Shown one piece after another: positions 1-6,734 of a DNA stretch of 18,484 nucleotides (the first letter of the stretch is position 1; the number at the start of each line of letters is the position of its first letter). The notes beneath the pieces are model-generated. The model was not told the DNA's origin, made no database searches, and saw only the letters and a program-made list of their open reading frames with translations. The position numbers were made by a program, and so were the translations under genes. Origin of the DNA: Ruminococcus sp. (GTDB lineage: Bacteria > Bacillota > Clostridia > Oscillospirales > Ruminococcaceae); assembly GCA_014799765.1 (NCBI GenBank), contig JAAVHK010000011.1, forward strand, positions 1-18,484. Direction: 5' to 3'.

Positions 1-18
1 AAATACGGTAATAATTAA
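1..18 (+). CDS. 3' end of an upstream frame (partial)
   Basis: The first 18 bases read Lys-Tyr-Gly-Asn-Asn-stop. The first 13 bases are identical to 911-923, which encodes Lys-Tyr-Gly-Asn within the dockerin protein downstream. This suggests, but does not prove, that the window opens at the end of a related dockerin-like gene. Six codons are too few to identify it. Confidence 0.3.
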   Translation, partial: KYGNN

Positions 19-46
19 TACTTTAAATAATAAAGGAGGTTATTTT

Positions 47-220
47 ATGAAAATTAAAAAATTAACGGCTCTTATTGCAAGTGCCATGTTTGTGATAATG
101 GTTTCAAAATTCGATCCATTTTATAAAACTCAGATGCCTAAATCTGGAACAACCATTGGTATTGGTATAAGTGAGGCATGTCCTCAATGTGGCAGACCGA
201 TGTTCGACCATTGCCACTGA
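47..220 (+). CDS. Small secreted Cys/His peptide (57 aa)
   Basis: This is an open frame of 57 residues with an AAGGAGGT ribosome binding site 7-8 bases before the ATG. The N-terminus (MKIKKLTALIASAMFVIMVS) has a basic start and a hydrophobic core, as in a signal peptide. The DNA for its core is identical over 27 bases to the signal peptide of the dockerin protein at 479 (58-84 versus 493-519). The mature part ends in CPQCGRPMFDHCH, with Cys45, Cys48, His55, Cys56 and His57, which could bind metal, form disulfides or be modified. I do not recognise a family. Inference: an exported peptide made by recombination or duplication of a dockerin-gene leader. It could also be a decayed paralogue that kept its signal sequence. 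No promoter is visible; it may be co-transcribed with whatever lies upstream. Confidence 0.6.
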   Translation: MKIKKLTALIASAMFVIMVSKFDPFYKTQMPKSGTTIGIGISEACPQCGRPMFDHCH

Positions 221-394
221 TTCGTTCGGGGTTCTCGATAAACGCATGAACAATAGTCTCTCACAGGCTTACATTTAATTATTGAAAAGTCTAAAGATTA
301 CACAGCTATATCTTTCGGTATACCGAAAATCAGGATAATTTTTTGTACATATTGCCGTTTTTTTATAAAATATGTAAAAATCGCATAAATTATA
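221..394. other. Intergenic stretch with a perfect palindrome
   Basis: No gene was found here. The one clear structure is the perfect 16-bp palindrome TTTCGGTATACCGAAA at 313-328, followed 10 bases later by a T run at 339-344. It could be an operator for the promoter at 395-422 or a weak terminator of the small peptide gene; the stem would have little or no loop, which favours a protein-binding site. Confidence 0.5.
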
Positions 395-422
395 TTGACA
401 AAAAAAAAAAAAATGTTATACT
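395..422 (+). promoter_or_regulatory. Promoter of the dockerin-only protein
   Basis: TTGACA (395-400), a 16-bp A-rich spacer, and TATACT (417-422). Transcription should start near 428-430. This rules out an apparent ATG inside the promoter (407-409 region) or any start upstream of it, and fixes the gene start at 479. Confidence 0.8.
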
Positions 423-427
423 ATGTT

Positions 428-452
428 CAGGGATATATAGACTATATCCCTG
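428..452 (+). promoter_or_regulatory. Inverted repeat at the predicted transcript 5' end
   Basis: Perfect 10-bp arms CAGGGATATA (428-437) and TATATCCCTG (443-452) enclose a 5-base loop TAGAC. It begins 6 bases after the -10 box, so it would form a hairpin at the extreme 5' end of the mRNA, or serve as a repressor site across the start point. A stabilising 5' hairpin and an operator are both consistent with the sequence. Confidence 0.6.
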
Positions 453-478
453 ATATTATTGTTGAAAGGTCTGATTAC

Positions 479-1021
479 ATGAAAAAATTCAGAAAATTAA
501 CGGCTCTTATTGCAAGTGCTATACTTGCTGTTTCGGCTATGCCACTCGGAACAGGTGCGGAAATCCTTAAAGGTGACATAAATCAGGACGGCGTTGTTGA
601 TATTAAAGATGCAGAATTACTTGATGATTTCATGTGGAATTATTTTTTTGAACGTAAAGAATATACGGAAGAAGAAATACAGTATTATATTACTTACGGC
701 GATATGAACGGCGACGGCAAAGTGTGGCATGACGACATAGTACTTATGGGCGAGGTCAACAGCGATATAACTTTAAATACTGAACTCGGTGATGTAAATC
801 ATGACGGTTATGTGGATTCTATAGATGCTACTGCTGTAATGTGGTATTACTGTATGCTTTCAACTGACCATTACGACTATTACACCGCAGAAGAACACGA
901 AAATTTCCAGAAATACGGTAATATGTCCAAAGAAGAACTTGGCGACGATTATGTAGATTGTATTGATGCTTCATTGATATTACAGAAATACGCTGGTCTG
1001 TCTGCAACAGAAGAAGAATAA
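479..1021 (+). CDS. Secreted protein made only of dockerin-type repeats
   Basis: A 180-residue exported protein. Residues 1-27 are a signal peptide (basic MKKFRK, hydrophobic LTALIASAILAVSA). The remainder has four calcium-loop motifs of the dockerin/EF-hand type: GDINQDGVVDIKDAEL, GDMNGDGKVWHDDI, GDVNHDGYVDSIDATAV, and a degenerate last one ending DDYVDCIDASLILQKYAGLS. These can be read as two dockerin modules. There is no catalytic or carbohydrate-binding domain, which is unusual because dockerins normally attach an enzyme to a cohesin-bearing scaffold. In the last loop the first Asp ligands are lost (GNMSKEELGDD). The ATG at 479 was chosen because the promoter lies at 395-422 and a GAAAGGT site precedes it by about 9 bases. 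Inference: a cellulosome accessory or linker between cohesins; a surface calcium-binding protein is an alternative. Confidence 0.8.
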   Translation: MKKFRKLTALIASAILAVSAMPLGTGAEILKGDINQDGVVDIKDAELLDDFMWNYFFERKEYTEEEIQYYITYGDMNGDGKVWHDDIVLMGEVNSDITLNTELGDVNHDGYVDSIDATAVMWYYCMLSTDHYDYYTAEEHENFQKYGNMSKEELGDDYVDCIDASLILQKYAGLSATEEE

Positions 1022-1033
1022 AATAAATCAAAA

Positions 1034-1068
1034 GGACGGATTATTATATCCGTCCCATTTTATTATTA
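1034..1068. terminator. Bidirectional terminator between dockerin gene and leuA
   Basis: Perfect 8-bp arms GGACGGAT (1034-1041) and ATCCGTCC (1048-1055) with a 6-base loop. T-rich bases follow on the plus strand, and TTTTG follows on the minus strand. It lies between the convergent stop codons. Confidence 0.8.
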
Positions 1069-2724
1069 TTTAAGCATATTGTTTAAAGCACTTGCAAGGG
1101 CTTTTACAGATGATGTGATAATATCGTTATCTATGCCAGTTCCCCAGAAACTCTTGCCGTTGCCGTCGATAATCTCGACATAAGATACTGCTTTAGATGC
1201 TGAACCTACTTCAAGTGCGTGTTCGGTATAGGTATTTATTGTATATTCCGCACCGATATATGACTTTACTGCATTACTTACGGCGTCGAGACGTCCGTTT
1301 CCGGAATCCGCTGAAGTTACTTTTCTGCCGTTATACTCGAATGTCACGGTAGCTTCAATACCGTTCTGCTGTACGAAATGTGTTTCAAGTATATTGATAG
1401 GTGTAGTTATGTCAACATAGTTCTGCTTGAATATTGCGTATACTTCATCGGGCATGAGTTCTTTATGCTGGTGGTCTGAAACACTCTTGACCAGATAGCC
1501 GACGTTCTCACGCATTTTTTTCGGGAGATTATAGCCGAATCTTGTTTCAAGGATATATCCTATGCCACCCTTTCCCGACTGACTGTTTATTCTGATAACG
1601 TCCGCAGAATATTCCCGTCCTACGTCGGCAGGGTCAATAGGTAAATACGGTACTGTCCAGTGTTCAGTATTTTTTTCCTCTCTCCACTTCATACCTTTTG
1701 CGATAGCGTCCTGATGCGAACCGCTGAACGCTGCAAATACTAAAGCTCCGCTATATGGCTGACGCTCATTTACTGTCATTCGAGTAACTCTTGTATAGAG
1801 TTCGGTTATTGCCGGAATATTACTGAAATCAAGCTGAGGGTCAACGCCTTGCGAATACATATTCATAGCAAGTGTTATAATATCAACATTTCCTGTTCGT
1901 TCACCGTTTCCGAAAAGTGTACCTTCTACACGGTCAGCACCGGCGAGAAGTCCCATTTCCGTATCTGCAATCGCACAACCTCTGTCGTTATGCGGGTGCA
2001 GTGAAATTATTACGTTCTCACGATTATTTATATTTTCGCATATATACTCTATCTGATTTGCATATACGTGTGGCATGGAAAGCTGTACGGTAACAGGCAG
2101 ATTTATTATCACTTTATCGTTTTCGGTAGGTTGCCATACGTCAATGACGGCGTTGCAGACTTCGAGGGCGTATTCAGGTTCTGTACCGGTAAAGCTTTCC
2201 GGTGAGTACTCAAAGCGGAAATTACCCTCATATTTTTCCCTGAACTCCTTACAGAGTTTCGCACCTGTAACGGCTATCTGCTTTATTTCTTCCTTACTTT
2301 TCCGGAAAACCTGTTCACGCTGGGCAAGTGACGTTGAGTTATACAGGTGGACTATCGCATTCTTACAGCCTCGGAGTGCCTCGAAAGTCTTTTCAATAAT
2401 GTGTTCCCTCGACTGTGTCAGTACCTGTATTGTCACGTCGTCGGGAATTAAGTTTTCCTCGATAAGTGTACGGCATAATTCGTACTCCGTTTCAGATGCC
2501 GCCGGAAATCCTATCTCTATTTCCTTGAATCCTATTCTTACCAGTTCCTTGAAAAATTCGAGTTTTTCAGCGAGATTCATAGGCGTTATGAGTGCCTGAT
2601 TACCGTCTCTTAAATCGACACTGCACCATGCCGGTGCTTTTTCGATATAGGACTTTTCAGCCCATTTCATTGAAGTTTTCGGGGCTTCAAAGAACTGCCG
2701 TGTATACTTCTGATAATTTTTCAT
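1066..2724 (-). CDS. leuA: 2-isopropylmalate synthase
   Basis: This enzyme condenses acetyl-CoA with 2-oxoisovalerate to give 2-isopropylmalate, the first committed step of leucine synthesis, in the cytoplasm. The 552 residues fit the longer LeuA type-2 subfamily (the yeast and mycobacterial kind). The N-terminal TIM barrel carries SVDLRDGNQAL (Arg39, Asp40, Asn42, Gln43), the divalent-metal motif HPHNDRG (His243, His245) and the motif GNGERTGN (272-279). A C-terminal domain from about residue 430 is the usual leucine-feedback region. The ATG at 2724 has AAGGAGG 8 bases upstream. An in-frame ATG at 2805 lies in the T-box antiterminator and would translate leader RNA, so it was rejected. No other leu genes follow; the stop is 44 bases from the convergent dockerin gene. 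Leucine supply probably controls expression through the T-box at 2741-3015. Confidence 0.96.
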   Translation of the reverse strand: MKNYQKYTRQFFEAPKTSMKWAEKSYIEKAPAWCSVDLRDGNQALITPMNLAEKLEFFKELVRIGFKEIEIGFPAASETEYELCRTLIEENLIPDDVTIQVLTQSREHIIEKTFEALRGCKNAIVHLYNSTSLAQREQVFRKSKEEIKQIAVTGAKLCKEFREKYEGNFRFEYSPESFTGTEPEYALEVCNAVIDVWQPTENDKVIINLPVTVQLSMPHVYANQIEYICENINNRENVIISLHPHNDRGCAIADTEMGLLAGADRVEGTLFGNGERTGNVDIITLAMNMYSQGVDPQLDFSNIPAITELYTRVTRMTVNERQPYSGALVFAAFSGSHQDAIAKGMKWREEKNTEHWTVPYLPIDPADVGREYSADVIRINSQSGKGGIGYILETRFGYNLPKKMRENVGYLVKSVSDHQHKELMPDEVYAIFKQNYVDITTPINILETHFVQQNGIEATVTFEYNGRKVTSADSGNGRLDAVSNAVKSYIGAEYTINTYTEHALEVGSASKAVSYVEIIDGNGKSFWGTGIDNDIITSSVKALASALNNMLK

Positions 2725-2740
2725 GAAAAAAACCTCCTTT

Positions 2741-3015
2741 AAAATAAAAGCTCCCCTATGGAATCCATAGGAGAGACGAAAAAATTTCCGTGTTACCACT
2801 CTCATTGACGCAAAATACGCCCACTCATCTGTATCGCAAAGAATACATATCTCTGTAACGTGAGAAATCCGGTCTGACCTAATCGCCTAAAGACTTTCAG
2901 CCGACTGCTCAGGGAGGAGCTATAACCTGAAAAATTTTACTGTTTCGCACCAGACAACAGTTCTCTGTGAAAATTACAACAGGTCTTTTTTCCCGTCAAC
3001 GCATTTAGTAGTATA
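2741..3015 (-). promoter_or_regulatory. T-box leader (tRNA-sensing) of leuA
   Basis: Read on the minus strand, the roughly 275-base leader has Stem I elements (CAGAGA near 2965, apical loop GGTGCGAA, stems ACTGTT/AACAGT and ACCTG/CAGGT). It then has the T-box sequence AGAGTGGTAACACGG at 2788-2802. The bulge is TGGT, whose last U would pair with an A discriminator base, as in tRNA-Leu. GAGAG and ACG of that motif can pair with CGTCTCTC at 2771-2778 to form the antiterminator. CTCTC is shared with the terminator stem (2751-2775, 11 pairs, loop ATT) followed by CTTTTATTTT. A CUC leucine codon at 2917-2919 sits in the internal loop where the specifier is expected, though it is followed by C rather than the usual purine. 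The expected behaviour is that uncharged tRNA-Leu permits readthrough. Confidence 0.88.
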
Positions 3016-3021
3016 TATTTT

Positions 3022-3050
3022 ATTATACAACATTATTCCGGATTTGTCAA
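3022..3050 (-). promoter_or_regulatory. leuA promoter
   Basis: TTGACA (3045-3050), 17-bp spacer AATCCGGAATAATGTTG, TATAAT (3022-3027), read on the minus strand. Its -35 box is only 30 bases from the -35 box of the divergent LRR gene promoter, so the two promoters could influence each other. Confidence 0.9.
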
Positions 3051-3080
3051 GGGATTTTTAAAAAATTTTTTTAGAATAAT

Positions 3081-3109
3081 TTGACAATGAATTTAATTTA
3101 TGATATAAT
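3081..3109 (+). promoter_or_regulatory. Promoter of the first LRR gene
   Basis: TTGACA (3081-3086), 17-bp spacer, and an extended -10 TGATATAAT with TATAAT at 3104-3109. The start point would be near 3116, leaving a leader of only about 12 bases that is mostly the ribosome binding site. Confidence 0.88.
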
Positions 3110-3127
3110 CTTAATGAGGTGATTTTT

Positions 3128-4291
3128 ATGAAAAAAGCAGACAGAATAATATCCGGATTCATGGCTTTATCAATAGCGTTCTTAGGCGGAACAGTTATTC
3201 TTAACCGATATATTACCCCACCTGCTCCAGCAATTGCTTTTTCTGATACATATAATAATGATTTTATGTATGTGATAAAAGAAGATAATACAATAGGAAT
3301 TACTGGATGTTCCACAAGTGACGGAAATATAATTATTCCGGAAGAAATAAACGGTATGAAAGTTACAAGCATTGAAGACAATGCTTTTGAAAACAATTCC
3401 AAAATCTATAGTGTAAAACTTCCTGATACTTTGGTAAGCATAGGCAAAAATGCTTTTTCAAATTGTATAGAACTTATTTCAATAGATATTCCGGATGGTG
3501 TGACTACTATCGGAGAAAGTGCATTTTATTATTGCAACCATCTTGAAGAAGTTACAATGTCTGACAGCGTTCAAATAATAAAAAAAATGGCATTCGGAAG
3601 TTGTACAAACTTGAAATCAGTTAAACTTTCAGAAAATCTTGCAAGCATTGAGGCGGCTGTTTTCAGTGATTGTCATAATCTTACTTCTGTATCAGTTCCT
3701 GCAAGTGTACAGCGTATTTATTGGCACGCATTTTTTTCATGCTATAATTTGCGTGAAATATTAATTTGGAATCCTGACTGTGAAATATATGATAATGAAG
3801 TTACAATATCAAACAATTCAACTTATAAAGGCACTATATACGGACATTATGATTCTACAGCTCAAGCATATGCTGAAAAATATCACTATTCATTTGATGA
3901 TGTCAACGAAAAAACAGCAACAACTACTACAACCACCACTACTACAACAACTACTACAACGACCACGACTACCACGACAACAACAACTACTACCACTACT
4001 ACTACACCTACTACCACAACGACAACAATAACCAATATTACTGCCCAGCCTACAACCACAAGAGTATATGTTACATATAGGACAACCACCACAAGAAAAA
4101 CCACATCTCAAAACGGAAATACAACTACAACTACTATAGCAGTTAATATCGGCGATGTAAACCGTGATGGTATGACAGACGCCGTTGATGCTTCAATAAT
4201 TCTAAGCTATTATTCATATCTTTCAACAAAACCTGAAAATGAACCAACAATATCAATTATAGAATTTCAGCGTATAAATTCCGCCGATTGA
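3128..4291 (+). CDS. Secreted BspA-like LRR protein with poly-Thr linker and single dockerin repeat
   Basis: A 387-residue exported protein. Residues 8-26 form a hydrophobic signal or anchor. Residues about 55-220 hold LRR_5 (BspA/TpLRR-like) repeats of the form LxSVxLPDTLVSIGKNAFSNC. The repeats close with a cap motif DSTAQAYAEKYHYSF. A low-complexity linker follows: 29 consecutive threonines (265-293), Pro, six more Thr, then further Thr-rich sequence to about 335. The C-terminus has one calcium loop GDVNRDGMTDAVDASII (342-358) and the tail ILSYYSYLSTKPENE. Canonical dockerins need two such loops, so this is a half-dockerin. The ATG has GAGGTGA 6 bases upstream; a GTG at 3119 overlaps that site and was rejected. 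LRR_5 proteins often act as surface adhesins; that role here is inference. It is paralogous to the genes at 5542 and 6735. Confidence 0.88.
   Translation: MKKADRIISGFMALSIAFLGGTVILNRYITPPAPAIAFSDTYNNDFMYVIKEDNTIGITGCSTSDGNIIIPEEINGMKVTSIEDNAFENNSKIYSVKLPDTLVSIGKNAFSNCIELISIDIPDGVTTIGESAFYYCNHLEEVTMSDSVQIIKKMAFGSCTNLKSVKLSENLASIEAAVFSDCHNLTSVSVPASVQRIYWHAFFSCYNLREILIWNPDCEIYDNEVTISNNSTYKGTIYGHYDSTAQAYAEKYHYSFDDVNEKTATTTTTTTTTTTTTTTTTTTTTTTTTTTTTPTTTTTTITNITAQPTTTRVYVTYRTTTTRKTTSQNGNTTTTTIAVNIGDVNRDGMTDAVDASIILSYYSYLSTKPENEPTISIIEFQRINSAD
3914..4135 (+). repeat. Threonine-codon low-complexity tract
   Basis: A run of ACN codons encoding the linker of the LRR protein. All four ACN codons are mixed irregularly, so it is a protein-level repeat rather than a simple trinucleotide repeat. 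Its complement reads as long Val- or Ser/Cys/Gly-rich frames, which are artefacts. Confidence 0.9.
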
Positions 4292-4302
4292 AAAATATCA
4301 AC

Positions 4303-4332
4303 AAAAAAGCTGTACCCCCGAAAGAGTACAGC
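4303..4332 (-). terminator. Terminator of the rplJ-rplL operon
   Basis: Perfect 7-bp arms GCTGTAC (4309-4315) and GTACAGC (4326-4332) with a 10-base loop, followed on the minus strand by six T residues (4303-4308). On the plus strand, where it could also end the LRR gene, the following bases are less T-rich. Confidence 0.85.
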
Positions 4333-4353
4333 ATAATTTCTGTAAGTAATAAA

Positions 4354-4722
4354 TTACTTGATTTCGATAGATGCACCAGCAGCCTCGAATTTTTCCTTGA
4401 TTTCGTTAGCTTCTGCTTCGGAAACGCCTTCCTTGATAGCCTTAGGAGCAGACTCAACAACAGCCTTAGCTTCCTTAAGACCGAGACCGAGAACGTCTTT
4501 AGCAACCTTGATAACTGCCATTTTAGCATCGCCGAATGATGTGAGAACAACATCAAATTCAGTTTTAGCAGCAGGAGCACCGCCACCGTCATTAACAGGA
4601 GCAGCAGCAACCATAGCAGTTACGCCGAATTCCTCCTGAATAGCATCAACGAGTTCTTTGAGTTCAAGAACAGAAAGTGTCTTTACTTCTTCAACAATAT
4701 TTGTAATTTTTTCTGAAGCCAT
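4354..4722 (-). CDS. rplL: 50S ribosomal protein L7/L12
   Basis: This is the stalk protein of the large ribosomal subunit, present in several copies on L10 and needed to recruit and stimulate the GTPase translation factors. The 122 residues are the normal length. The N-terminal dimerisation domain (about 1-35, ITNIVEEVKTLSVLELKELVDAI) is followed by a short Ala/Gly-rich hinge (VAAAPVNDGGGAPAAK). The conserved C-terminal domain includes KMAVIKVAKDVLGLGLKEAK and EAANEIKEKFEAAGASIEIK-like sequence. AAGGAG precedes the ATG. It lies 72 bases after rplJ and is co-transcribed with it, ending at the terminator at 4303-4332. Confidence 0.98.
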   Translation of the reverse strand: MASEKITNIVEEVKTLSVLELKELVDAIQEEFGVTAMVAAAPVNDGGGAPAAKTEFDVVLTSFGDAKMAVIKVAKDVLGLGLKEAKAVVESAPKAIKEGVSEAEANEIKEKFEAAGASIEIK

Positions 4723-4794
4723 GATAATAATCTCCTTTATAATAATATTTTATAGCCGTTCATACGGCACGGAAAGTACAGAAAGAAAAGCAGA

Positions 4795-5307
4795 TTATGC
4801 AACTTCTTCTGACTTCTTTTCTGCAACAGCGTCGATAACTGCTGCGAATTTCTGCATAGGTCCCTGAAGTGAGCCGACGAGTTGTGCAAGAAGTACTTCC
4901 TTTGACGGAACTTTTGAAAGTGCTGTAACTCCTGCTGTGTCGTAAATTTCGCCCTCAACGTAACCTGCCTTGAGATTGAACTTAGCGTCACCAGCTTTTT
5001 CAGCGAATTTTCCTAAAATTCTTGCCGGTGCTGTCTGGTCGTCGTTTGAAAGAGCGATAGCGGTTGTACCGTTGAGTGCTTCTTCAAAACCCTCTATACC
5101 GCAGTTTCTGAATGCACGGAGTAAAAGAGTATTCTTTTCAACGAAGTAGTTTACATTAGCTTCACGGAGTTCCTTTCTTAACTTGGTATCTTCTTCAACA
5201 GTTATACCCTTGTAGTCAACAAGAACGCCTGATACAGAATTTTTAATAAGTTCTGTAAGCTGTTCAACCTTAGCCTTTTTTGCTTCGAGTACGGCATTGC
5301 TTGGCAT
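4795..5307 (-). CDS. rplJ: 50S ribosomal protein L10
   Basis: L10 binds 23S rRNA at the base of the stalk and carries the L7/L12 dimers on its C-terminal helix. The 170 residues are typical. The N-terminal rRNA-binding part includes LTELIKNSVSGVLVDYKGIT, LRKELREANVNYFVEKNTLL and the NGTTAIALSNDD segment. The C-terminal helix (LLAQLVGSLQGPMQKFAAVID) would hold L12. GGAGGTGA lies 8 bases before the ATG. L1 and L11 genes are not next to it here; the operon begins with its own promoter at 5490-5518. Excess L10-L12 complex is expected to repress it through the leader at 5308-5483. Confidence 0.97.
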   Translation of the reverse strand: MPSNAVLEAKKAKVEQLTELIKNSVSGVLVDYKGITVEEDTKLRKELREANVNYFVEKNTLLLRAFRNCGIEGFEEALNGTTAIALSNDDQTAPARILGKFAEKAGDAKFNLKAGYVEGEIYDTAGVTALSKVPSKEVLLAQLVGSLQGPMQKFAAVIDAVAEKKSEEVA

Positions 5308-5483
5308 TTATATTCACCTCCGAATAAAATATAATCGTATTCAGCGGATTGAAAAAAGTCCCTGACCGACAGCGGACAAGGACTTTGATAAATCTTCATA
5401 GATATAATCATCAGTTCCTCGGCGGGACTTATGGTTTAAAAACCTGCCAGCTGTCTTAAGAATACGATACTGTAACTTACAGC
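5308..5483 (-). promoter_or_regulatory. L10 leader with attenuator
   Basis: The roughly 175-base leader contains, on the minus strand, AAGACAGCTGGCAGG, a T-rich loop, and CCCGCCGAGGAAC, resembling the known L10(L12)4 binding leader of Firmicute rplJ operons. Downstream is a strong intrinsic terminator: arms AAGTCCTTG / CAGGGACTT closed by CCG/CGG (5356-5385), ending in a run of T. This fits transcription attenuation by the L10-L12 complex. The match was judged by eye. Confidence 0.78.
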
Positions 5484-5489
5484 TTGTAT

Positions 5490-5518
5490 ATTATATCATA
5501 AAAAAAACGATTTGTCAA
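5490..5518 (-). promoter_or_regulatory. rplJ-rplL promoter
   Basis: TTGACA (5513-5518), 17-bp spacer, extended -10 TGATATAAT with TATAAT at 5490-5495. The -35 box lies just 24 bases past the stop codon of the LRR gene at 5542. No clear terminator separates them, so some readthrough from that gene is possible. Confidence 0.9.
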
Positions 5519-5541
5519 GAGGTTTTGCAAATTTTTTTATT

Positions 5542-6606
5542 TTACTGTTGTGAAGCCTGATATTCATCAATATCCATTGCGACTTCATCTTCCGGCTTTG
5601 TTGAAAGATATGCATAATAGCCAAGAATTACTGAACCGTCAACGGAATCAACAAGCCCGTCACTGTTCATATCGCCCTTGCGTGGCTTTGAACTGATTGA
5701 CTGGAATGTATAGTTATTCTTTTCTGCATACGCCTGAGCGGTTGAATCTTCCGCACCATATATAACTCCGGAATAACCATTGTATCCATTTGTGATAGTA
5801 GTATTGCCATTATTGATATTACATGCAGAATTAAGTATTGTTATTTCTTTAAGAGCAGAACAATAATAAAATGCACTGCCTCCTATAGATACAACACTTT
5901 CAGGAATGGTTACAGATTCAAGTGCGTAACAACTGGAAAAAGCCGAACCGTCTATAGCTTGTACACCCTCTTCAATTGTTACGGATTTAAGACCCTTACA
6001 ACCACTGAAAGCCGAACTTCCTATAGTATTTACATTTGACGGTATCGTAACAGATGTAAGACCTGTACAATTGCCAAATCCGCCAACTGTTTTTACACTT
6101 GCCGGTATTGTAATTTCTTCTAAATTTGTACAACCATAAAAACCTGTTATTTCTGTCAATTTGTTTGAAAATTTAACGGATTCTAAAGATGTACAATTAT
6201 AAAAACACTCATTTCCAAGTTCAATAATACTATCTGGCATTGATAAAGCAGTAAGATATTTACATCCATTAAAAGCCTGATAACCTATACTTGTTACGCT
6301 GTCCGGAATTGTTACAGATGTTAATTTCTTACTTTTAAATGCACCGCTTCCGATAGTCATTACTTTTTTACCGTCTATTTCCGCCGGTATCTCAACTTCT
6401 GTTACAGAATCGTCAAAACCGGTTATAGTTATAGTGTCGTTATCCTCTACCTTATACGACAGTGATTCATATTTCAATGTTTCGGCAGATGTTGCTATGA
6501 CTTTTTCTTCCGGTAACGCAATTTTTGTACCTATAACTGCTGTACCTGCTCCGAAAACAAACATTAATGCCATGATTCCGGCAATCATGCTGTTTGAATT
6601 TTTCAT
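5542..6606 (-). CDS. Secreted BspA-like LRR protein with single dockerin repeat (second copy)
   Basis: A 354-residue exported protein paralogous to the products at 3128 and 6735. Residues 7-26 (MIAGIMALMFVFGAGTAVIG) form a signal or anchor. About nine LRR_5 units follow (for example LTSVTIPDSVTSIGYQAFNG); one unit is shortened (LEEITIPASVKTVGGFGNC) compared with its neighbours. The cap reads DSTAQAYAEKNNYTF, then a very short linker (SSKPRK) leads to one calcium loop GDMNSDGLVDSVDGSVIL (from 311) and the tail YYAYLSTKPEDEVAMDIDEY. The second dockerin loop is absent. The ATG at 6606 has GGAGGT 8 bases upstream; an in-frame ATG at 6621 overlaps that site. It is probably monocistronic. Surface adhesion or carbohydrate-related roles are plausible but unproven. 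Confidence 0.88.
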   Translation of the reverse strand: MKNSNSMIAGIMALMFVFGAGTAVIGTKIALPEEKVIATSAETLKYESLSYKVEDNDTITITGFDDSVTEVEIPAEIDGKKVMTIGSGAFKSKKLTSVTIPDSVTSIGYQAFNGCKYLTALSMPDSIIELGNECFYNCTSLESVKFSNKLTEITGFYGCTNLEEITIPASVKTVGGFGNCTGLTSVTIPSNVNTIGSSAFSGCKGLKSVTIEEGVQAIDGSAFSSCYALESVTIPESVVSIGGSAFYYCSALKEITILNSACNINNGNTTITNGYNGYSGVIYGAEDSTAQAYAEKNNYTFQSISSKPRKGDMNSDGLVDSVDGSVILGYYAYLSTKPEDEVAMDIDEYQASQQ

Positions 6607-6639
6607 ATAAACTACCTCCATAAATCATAGTATCGTACA

Positions 6640-6668
6640 AGTATATCACACATTACCGGAAATGTCAA
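6640..6668 (-). promoter_or_regulatory. Promoter of the second LRR gene
   Basis: TTGACA (6663-6668), 17-bp spacer TTTCCGGTAATGTGTGA, TATACT (6640-6645), with an extended TGA before the -10 box. Confidence 0.85.
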
Positions 6669-6690
6669 GCATAAATTTCCACAAATATAC

Positions 6691-6721
6691 AAAAAAATCC
6701 CCCTGAAAAAAATCAGGAGGA
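6691..6721 (-). terminator. Terminator of the third LRR gene
   Basis: Arms TCCTCCTGA and TCAGGGGGA (9 pairs, one G-T; 6713-6721 with 6698-6706) followed on the minus strand by seven T. It isolates the two neighbouring LRR genes from each other. Confidence 0.85.
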
Positions 6722-6734
6722 AATTTTATCTATA

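Noticed and set aside
395..478. N-terminal extension of the dockerin-only protein to 395
   Set aside because: These bases contain the TTGACA/TATACT promoter and the 5' inverted repeat, so they are not translated.
2075..2599. 174-residue plus-strand frame inside leuA
   Set aside because: It is fully antisense to a conserved enzyme and has no family features or ribosome binding site.
2725..2805. N-terminal extension of leuA to 2805
   Set aside because: It reads through the T-box antiterminator and terminator; the ATG at 2724 has the proper ribosome binding site.
3886..4111. Minus-strand poly-Val and Ser/Cys/Gly-rich frames
   Set aside because: They are complements of the threonine-codon tract and have no ribosome binding site or normal composition.
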